A stretch of 64,000 bases of DNA from Plenodomus lindquistii. Its lineage: Eukaryota; Ascomycota; Dothideomycetes; Pleosporales; Leptosphaeriaceae. The number at the start of each line of letters is the position of its first letter. Within the stretch, counting starts at the first letter, position 1. Where the stretch lies: positions 806,001 through 870,000 of the forward strand of contig JANUWI010000003.1 in the NCBI GenBank assembly GCA_025504975.1, given 5' to 3'. The notes under the pieces were generated by a model. That model was not told the origin of the DNA, searched no databases, and saw only the letters and a list, made by a program, of their open reading frames with translations. A program made the translations under genes and the position numbers. This document shows, piece by piece, positions 57,948-64,000 of the stretch.

Positions 57948-59796
57948 CTACTCGGCGTTCCTCGCCGCAGCAGCAGCGCCAATCATCTTCAACGCGGCCG
58001 GCGCGTCGTCCCATGGCATGACCAGCTCGACGAACCTCATCTTCTTGGTCTCGCCGCTGCTAAATGTCTGGTCTTCAAATAGCTTGTCTAGCTGCTCCTT
58101 GGTCTCGACGCGGTATGTCAGGACCTCGCCGTCCTTGGCGCCGAATACAGCGGGAAGCTCCTTGTACTTCCATTCCTGAACGTCGTTGTATGCGTCTTCG
58201 TAGCCGTGGATAAGGCGCTCAATGGTGTATCCATTATTGCAGATGACGAAGATGATGGGCGAGAGCTTGTTGCGAATCATGGTGCTGACTTCTTGTGCGG
58301 TGAGTTGGAAGGAGCCGTCGCCGGTGAAGAGGATGGTGCGAGCAATGTTCATTTCTTTGGCGGCAAGGGCAGCGCCTTGGGTGGCACCAGTAGCGTAGCC
58401 AATAGAGCCCCAAAGGACCTGGGAGATGGCGTTGACATTAGCTGGGAAGCGAGTCTCCCAGACACCAAAGTTGGATGTGCCGGTCTCCGTGATGATCACG
58501 TCGTTCTTCTGGAGCCATTGGCCAAGACGAGGCCAGAGCCAGGCGTGCGTGATGGTAGGCTCTGATTGGGAGATTTTCTCGTCATGTGGGATCTTATTGT
58601 CGGGTGTAGGGCCAGCTTCGATGTTCAGTTTACCCATCTTTGCAGTGACTTTTGCGAGGACGCCATTCATCCGGACACCGGGGTACTCAGAGTACCTAAC
58701 GCTGACGCCGTAGCTGTGGAAGTCGATGGAGTTGAGTGTTGACATTCGAATTGTGAAACCGGCAGTGTTGAAGTCGGACTTGATAGCACCAATGCTGAGA
58801 ATCAGGTCGGCGGATTCGACGCGTTCCTTTACTCCAGCGTTACTACCATCTCCAGCGTAAACACCACCGTAATTCGGTAGAGTTTCGTCGACTGCTCCTT
58901 TACCCATAGGAGCAACGAATGTGGGAATGCCAGACTTTTCCACTAGAGCGTGAGTCTCCTTCAAAGCGCGGTGGCGAATGGCACAAGCATCTACAAGGAT
59001 AACGGGGTTCTTGGCTGCGTGCAAAGTCCTCAGGACAACATCGACAACGTAGTCTTCCTTCTCTTCATCATTGGGCGGGTATTCGAGATCCAGCGGTGTC
59101 TTTAGTCTGTCTCCGTCGACCTTCTTCTGCACCATATCACTAGGTAGTGAAATGTAGACGGGTCTTGACTGAAGGTAGCACTCGCGGATGGCATTATCGA
59201 TCAGAACTGCTGCTTCATGTTGATTGTTGAGCATGGAGACAGCGCAGGAGATCTCCTTTGACATTCTTGAGAAGACGGTGAAGTCGCCATTTCCGAGAGT
59301 GTGGTGAAGGAGAGCGCCATTCTTCTGGGATTGTGTTGATGGGTAACCGACAATGTGAACAATGGGGACATATTCCGAATAGGCTCCGGCAATGGCGTTG
59401 ACAGCAGACAATTCACCGACACCGAAAGTAGTGACGAGAGCGGAAATGCCCTTGACACGGGCGTATCCATCGGCTGCGTACCCGGCATTGAGCTCATTGC
59501 CTATTAGATGTCATCAGCAGTAGTCCTTAAGCGTCGCTGGTGCGAAGTTCCACAGAGGTTGCCAACTTACAGTTGCCGACCCATTTCAACCCGACTTTTG
59601 GGATGTAGTCAAGTGCGACCAAGTTGTAGTCTCCTGGAACGCCATGAATCGACTCGACGCCGACTTGCTGTAGTCGGCGGAAGAGATACTTTGGTTCTGT
59701 GAGCACTAGTGCCCTTTTACGTACAGTAGCCTTTCATCTTACCTCAGCGACATCAATGGGATTCTTGATCTCCTGGGAGCGTAGATCTGATGCCAT
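57948..59796 (-). CDS. PDC1: Pyruvate decarboxylase
   Basis: Thiamine-diphosphate enzyme that turns pyruvate into acetaldehyde and CO2 in the cytosol. Minus-strand exons 59796-59743, 59688-59571, 59500-57948 (574 aa). Exon 1 encodes [18 protein letters not shown]; exon 2 [20 protein letters not shown]; exon 3 [17 protein letters not shown] with the catalytic Glu. The TPP motif is [16 protein letters not shown] and [23 protein letters not shown] gives the adjacent active-site histidines. Intron 1 needs an AAG acceptor (59689-59691) to restore the family sequence DVAEYLFRRL; the CAG eight bases upstream would break the frame. Carboxy end [20 protein letters not shown] is normal. Confidence 0.95.
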
Positions 59797-60508
59797 TCTC
59801 GAGTTGCAATGTTTTTGGAATGTGTTGTAGAGGGAAGGGTGTGGTAGTGTTTGTTGTTGAATTGCGTAGTGATGATATTTGTTGGGAGGAGCGACTGCCT
59901 CTTTTAAGGGTCTGCGACATATCACAAGTATGAGGTCATATCCCGGCCTTTACCGGACAGACAACGCGTAGATTCACCATGCTTCCAGACTACGAAACAA
60001 TTTTCTTTCAGGCGAGAAAGGACTGATCCACCAGACAACACCACAAGTAACGCAACGTGCATGGGAGGCACTCTGTCAGCTCAGGTGGCGTGAGCGATAG
60101 TAACGGCTGGGCGCGGGCTTTCTGCTTAGTACTGATTTGCTCTTACACTGTATAGTGGGGTCGTTGTTGAAAGAGCCAATTGATCCTTCCGGCGAAGGTT
60201 TTCTTATCAGAGCTCTGATCCTGCCATCACGAAACATCTGCGAGCAAAGAGAACGAGTGTGGTGAGACCGTTCACGCCAGGTGGAGATTGAGGTTCGGGA
60301 AGGCGTTGAGGCTCATGCTTGCTCCGAATGCTTGTCGGGAATCGGCGCGCCAAGTGGAGCCGCGACATGATGGTTGACAGCAATGCTTGCGGAAACCTCA
60401 GGGACTCACTCTGTACGACGAACGTACGTGCAAAATTGGAACACGAAGTTCGACGTGTCACCACAAGTGTCAAGATCTTGGCCCACAGGAACCTTGTGCT
60501 ACGGCATG
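59797..60508. other. PDC promoter and 3' flank of the reductase gene
   Basis: About 0.7 kb. PDC promoter adjoins 59797. An open frame at 60207-60512 has no features. No gene supported. Confidence 0.5.
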
Positions 60509-61783
60509 TCATTCTGTTGATTGCTTACTCATCTTCTCTGCAGTGCGCTGCTCTATTTTCGACACGATGTCGTCGTTTATTGGAGTGGGGATGCCTACTT
60601 CCCTTCCCCGACGCGCCCAGTAGCCGTTGATGTATCTGATCTCTGTCTCCCTACCAGCTCGAACATCCCACACCATGGAGCTTACTGTGCTTCTGTTGCG
60701 CACGATAATGTCCATTACAGTAGCCTCCAAGACTGGTGCTGAGAAGCGCTCTGCGACACCTGGCACGCCTTTCAGCTCAGGTAGTGCAAGCACGACGGCC
60801 GATATCTCTTCCATGAGCCGACGCACCGTCTCTGGTATTGTGAGGATGTGCTCGTTGTCCGAGTCTGCGAGCGCACACAGTGGGTTTGACAAGGCGTTGA
60901 CTGCGAGTTTTTCCAATTGTATCTGCATGATGTCAGGCCACGCATACGCCTTGCAATTCAGCCTAGCAGCCTTGGGAAGGGCCTCGAGCAGGTACGAGTT
61001 CAACAGAGATGTAGCGGGAGATGTAGGAGACGTTGTATCCACAATTGATGCGGCATCATGGCGCAGCACTGGGCCGATTGAAGTGGCAGAAGGGCCGGTG
61101 TGGGTAATGTGGAATGATCGATTGAGCCCAACGCCGTGCGAGATGACGCCGGTCATGAAGTTGGGCCGTGCACTGGGGTGTGGCCAGAGATGTTTGTTGA
61201 CGTCCTCAATCATACCTGCTCCATTCTGGAGAAAGAGGATTGTGGAGTCACGTGAGAGTCGGCGAAGCAGAGGACGTAGAGCTGTGACTGTCTGGGTTGA
61301 CTTGACACAGACGATGAGGTTGGTGATGATGTCCATGGTGGGACGACTCCTTGGGTCTAGCCCAGGGCCGTGGTGATGGCGATGGCGATGGCGATGGCGA
61401 TGGCGATCTACTGGATACCATTGCTCGTTGTCTAACACGTCGAAGTCGTAGCCACCACGAGTAATGACCTCGCCTTTGCGAGTCTGCAGGACAATGTTGC
61501 TGCCATTGCGCGTGTAGCCGTCAAGTAGAGAGGGCCGGTGCAGGAGCAGTGTTATGGTTGGCCTCGCGGCTATGTCGGCCAGCGTGTGAGCTGCAAAGCA
61601 GCCTACACTGCCGAGCCCGAGAACATGGATGCGCGGTGACGAAGTGGTGGTTGACAGGGTCCGGCAGCAAACGTGGGGTTTTCTGCTTGGTGCGATGTGT
61701 CTGGGGATGCCAATGCCGTGTGAGAGAGGGCAAGATGCAAGCAGATTCCCAAAGCCCATGCTGATGACACTGAGTCGAAGCAT
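60509..61783 (-). CDS. 2-dehydropantoate 2-reductase family protein (ApbA/PanE-like)
   Basis: Members reduce ketopantoate to pantoate with NADPH (coenzyme A pathway), though fungi have several paralogues with unknown substrates. Single exon, 424 aa. A basic, Ser/Thr-rich first 50 residues could be a mitochondrial presequence. Then the nucleotide-binding strand IHVLGLGSVGCFAAHTLAD, later IITNLIVCVKSTQTVTALRP, LQNGAGMIEDVNKHLWP, FMTGVISHGVGL, and the carboxy helical domain LEKLAVNALSNPLCALADSD with WDVRAGRETEIRYINGYWAR, the family's substrate-side signature. An insertion DRHRHRHRHRHHHG is encoded by a GATGGC hexanucleotide repeat, and lies before the ILVCVK segment. ATG 61783 is the first in frame. 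Confidence 0.85.
   Translation of the reverse strand: MLRLSVISMGFGNLLASCPLSHGIGIPRHIAPSRKPHVCCRTLSTTTSSPRIHVLGLGSVGCFAAHTLADIAARPTITLLLHRPSLLDGYTRNGSNIVLQTRKGEVITRGGYDFDVLDNEQWYPVDRHRHRHRHRHHHGPGLDPRSRPTMDIITNLIVCVKSTQTVTALRPLLRRLSRDSTILFLQNGAGMIEDVNKHLWPHPSARPNFMTGVISHGVGLNRSFHITHTGPSATSIGPVLRHDAASIVDTTSPTSPATSLLNSYLLEALPKAARLNCKAYAWPDIMQIQLEKLAVNALSNPLCALADSDNEHILTIPETVRRLMEEISAVVLALPELKGVPGVAERFSAPVLEATVMDIIVRNRSTVSSMVWDVRAGRETEIRYINGYWARRGREVGIPTPINDDIVSKIEQRTAEKMSKQSTE
61375..61404. repeat. (GATGGC)5 hexanucleotide tract inside the reductase gene
   Basis: Five exact copies on the plus strand, read on the minus strand as alternating Arg-His. Unit length is a multiple of three, so length changes keep frame. 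Confidence 0.9.
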
Positions 61784-62490
61784 GACGCCGATCCTCCCCA
61801 GACTTTGCGCTCCAGCAGCTCTCCCGCCTTGCTTGACATGCAGAAGACGGTTTCAGAGATGTTGGGGAAGCATATTCCTGCGCAAAGCAACGCAACGCAT
61901 GGATAGAGGTTGCGGCTAGGCCCAGTCGGACGGCATGCAGCACCGTACTCTAGACTCTAGTAGTGCTCACCATGGCCAGCTCTGGATGCCGACGCAGGCA
62001 CACGGGACGGATGGGCTGCCCGCACCTCTTGACTCTTGAGCGACTAGAGTACAGTCCCCCGCCGTCCCGCCGTCCCATCTTGCCCGCTGAATCGCGCGCA
62101 TCCTTTGGCGTCCATGTATCTGTAACCGGCCGTTGTCGGTTGATCTTTGTTGCGACGGGCCAAGCATCTCGAAGCGCCCACCATCCCAGGAGCAGGCGCC
62201 CGCGTAACTCTGACCTGGGCTGACTGCGACTGCGACTGCGACTGCGACTGCGACTGCGACTGCGACTACGACTACGACTGCGCTGCAACGACCGCCTGCG
62301 AGCCCCAATCCCGCCGCCGCCGCCGCTGCCTTGGAGTCGCCATCGTTTGGTAGCTTGGACGTGGCTAGCGCAGGGTCGCGCGCTCGAGGAAAGCGGCAGC
62401 ACAGCACGCGGTGCCGAGCTGTGGACATTTCGTCATGTCCGCAGGCTGCTCACGCCCATCTGAGGAGCAACAGAGCCTGCCGGCCCCCCA
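61784..62490. other. Divergent promoter between the reductase and BCK1-type kinase genes
   Basis: About 0.7 kb with both 5' flanks. It holds a hexanucleotide tract annotated separately. Open frames here are low-complexity shadows. Confidence 0.55.
62223..62282. repeat. ACTGCG hexanucleotide tract (ten units, two variant)
   Basis: Ten tandem six-base units: eight ACTGCG and two ACTACG. It lies about 210 bp before the kinase start codon, probably in its 5' leader. The ACTACG units could come from G-to-A change. Confidence 0.9.
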
Positions 62491-64000
62491 ATGAATGAGG
62501 AGCCTCGACAGGACCGATCGCCGCGCGACCCAGCCAGTCTGCTGCTACCCGAGATCCCCAGCGTCACCTCTGCGCTGACCCCGTCGCTTCTGGCGCCCTT
62601 GGGCAGTGCCTTGGGCCCGCCATACCCCCTCTTGTCGCCCGCTGGAGCAGGAGCTGGCACCGCGCACTCGACGAGTCCTCGCGGACGGGCGCACACGGTC
62701 GCAGACCCCCAGCCCATCCAGCGCTCGCAGGGCTACCTCCACGCCCACGCCCACACCCACGCCCACGCCCACGCCCACGCCCACGCCCACGCCCACGCCC
62801 ACGCCCACGCCCACACCCCCAACACGCCCGCCGCCATGCACTACATACCAGGCCCGCCGCCGCCGCAGCAGCAGTCGTCAACGCCCGGCGCTGGCCAGCA
62901 CATTGCCCTGCCTCCCCCGCCGCCGCGCCCCACGGCCTACAACAACAACCTCGGCGGCATCTCCCTCCCGCCGCCTCCCCACACCAACAACCAATGGGGA
63001 CCCCCGCGACCGCAGTACCCGCAGACCAACGCCGGCGGATACGACCCCGGTCAATATCGCAACTACTCTCACAACATCCCCCCTCCGCCGGGCCCGCCTC
63101 CTCCCCAGCCGCAGCACGACCGCGAGTACAGCGGGCTGACGTCTGCCACCTACATCCCTGGCGGCGAGTCGTTTGGACCAGGCGTGGGCATCCCGCCGTT
63201 GCACTCGAGCAGGCAGTATGCCGAGCCCTCGACCTTCTACCGCGACGACAGCTACTCTGCAAGCAACGACGGCCCCGCGCTGGGCTTTCCCACCCTCCAC
63301 GACAGCGTCCAGAGCGTGCAGTATGGCACCAACAATGGCTACAACGTGCCGCCCACGCCCAGTGGCCGCAGCCATCTCAACATACCCACAGACCGCGCCC
63401 AAGGCTATGATTCGCCGGGCCCACCCACTGCCACCATGCACAATCCCATGCCGCAGAACCACGAGAGTGTCTTCCACCGCCCCGAGAGCAACGGCACCAC
63501 ACCCATCTCCCCACACGACGCCTCGCTCATGTGGCCAGCCGAGCGCGTTCAACAGTGGCTCGCCAGCAACGGCTTTTCACGGGACTGGCAGGAGACGTTC
63601 AAGACACTGGGGTTGGAGGGATCCCGCTTCTTGGACATTGGAAAGGGACATGGTACAAAGGGCAATGTGGGCATGATGCACCAAGTCATCTTTCCACAAC
63701 TAGCCAAGCAATGCACCGCGAGTGGCATTGGCTGGGACCAGGCCAGGGAACGAGACGAAGGCCGCAAACTTCGCCGACTGATTCGCTCTATTGTTGAGAC
63801 AGGCAGCTCCAGCAACGCTCGACCACACCGAGCCGATACAGGCCTAACACTGGTGAGTGCTGGGACTGAGGGCACCGTGGAGAATTCGCCATACATTAAC
63901 TCGCGCATGGACTTTGGATCAACGCCCACCACAGCTGGCAATGGCGAAGAAAGCCCTGGCCGACAGCTGCTCGTACACTCACCTGGCGCAGGCGCGAATC
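62491..64000 (+). CDS. BCK1: BCK1-type MAPKKK of the cell-integrity pathway, amino part only
   Basis: The frame from ATG 62491 stays open to the window end (503 codons), so the kinase domain lies outside. After a Pro/Leu-rich start and a His-Ala repeat comes a long Pro-rich disordered segment (MHYIPGPPPPQQQ, YIPGGESFGPGVGIPPLHSS), then a SAM-like domain: WPAERVQQWLASNGFSRDWQ, ETFKTLGLEGSRFLDIGKG, GNVGMMHQVIFPQLAKQC, GIGWDQARERDEGRKLRRLI, which closely matches the amino region of fungal BCK1/Mck1 kinases acting above the Slt2/Mps1 MAP kinase. Start could also be ATG 62836, after the repeat. No intron is needed within the window. The kinase assignment is inferred from this conserved amino part. 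Confidence 0.8.
   Translation, partial: MNEEPRQDRSPRDPASLLLPEIPSVTSALTPSLLAPLGSALGPPYPLLSPAGAGAGTAHSTSPRGRAHTVADPQPIQRSQGYLHAHAHTHAHAHAHAHAHAHAHAHAHTPNTPAAMHYIPGPPPPQQQSSTPGAGQHIALPPPPPRPTAYNNNLGGISLPPPPHTNNQWGPPRPQYPQTNAGGYDPGQYRNYSHNIPPPPGPPPPQPQHDREYSGLTSATYIPGGESFGPGVGIPPLHSSRQYAEPSTFYRDDSYSASNDGPALGFPTLHDSVQSVQYGTNNGYNVPPTPSGRSHLNIPTDRAQGYDSPGPPTATMHNPMPQNHESVFHRPESNGTTPISPHDASLMWPAERVQQWLASNGFSRDWQETFKTLGLEGSRFLDIGKGHGTKGNVGMMHQVIFPQLAKQCTASGIGWDQARERDEGRKLRRLIRSIVETGSSSNARPHRADTGLTLVSAGTEGTVENSPYINSRMDFGSTPTTAGNGEESPGRQLLVHSPGAGAN
62740..62817 (+). repeat. CACGCC hexanucleotide tract coding for (His-Ala)n
   Basis: Thirteen tandem six-base units: eleven CACGCC and two CACACC at the third and last positions, giving 11 His-Ala and 2 His-Thr dipeptides inside the kinase gene. 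Multiple-of-three unit keeps frame. Confidence 0.92.

Noticed and set aside
62223..62282. Regular hexanucleotide array considered as CRISPR-like
   Set aside because: Units are six bases without spacers; it is a simple microsatellite in a eukaryote.
1..64000. tRNA, rRNA or full-length transposon genes
   Set aside because: No cloverleaf with a T-loop consensus, no rRNA core, and no transposase or reverse transcriptase reading frame was seen by eye; a tRNAscan or Infernal run would be decisive.

Overview
The window is nuclear DNA of a filamentous ascomycete. Genes carry several short introns (about 45-70 bp) with GT donors and CTGAC/CTAAC-like branch sites. The gene content is typically fungal (SKT5, VTS1, BCK1-like MAPKKK, Zn2Cys6 regulator, Dal5-type MFS carriers, pyruvate decarboxylase, tyrosinase). 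C-to-T type decay like repeat-induced point mutation (RIP) marks the accessory stretches. The protein style suggests a dothideomycete, perhaps Pleosporales; that is inference, not proof.

Layout. 1-15.7 kb is a dense housekeeping block, all on the plus strand: ASF1 (5' end cut off by the window), SKT5/Chs4-type chitin synthase activator, SMC6, a large F-box protein, and APC2. 16-22 kb is an accessory island: one unrecognised minus-strand gene, a ruined ankyrin-repeat gene, an empty degraded stretch, and a coiled-coil/AT-hook/Cys-cluster gene broken by three nonsense codons. 22.8-27.2 kb returns to core genes on the minus strand (VTS1, COG5). 28.5-31.9 kb holds three tandem BTB/POZ paralogues, all damaged. 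31.9-45.2 kb holds a Dal5-family MFS carrier, a Zn2Cys6 regulator, quinolinate phosphoribosyltransferase (divergent from the regulator), a Cys-rich protein with a duplicated module, and a second Dal5-family carrier. This could be a nicotinate/quinolinate uptake and NAD neighbourhood. 45.7-51.2 kb has a secreted PEBP-like protein, adenylosuccinate synthetase and a secreted tyrosinase. 51.2-57.9 kb is gene-poor with decayed coding fragments and an AT-rich tract. 57.9-64 kb has pyruvate decarboxylase, a ketopantoate-reductase-like enzyme, and the 5' part of a BCK1-type MAPKKK that runs off the end.

The functions are mostly independent: chromatin and cell cycle (ASF1, SMC6, APC2), cell wall (SKT5 and the BCK1-type kinase of the cell-integrity pathway), Golgi (COG5), and central metabolism (ADE12, QPRT, PDC). 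The most interesting material is in the accessory regions: two gene families silenced by transition-type nonsense mutations, which can be read by direct comparison with neighbouring copies, and the possible NAD-precursor neighbourhood. Splice models were built by eye from reading frame, splice consensus and protein continuity; no RNA evidence or database search was available.
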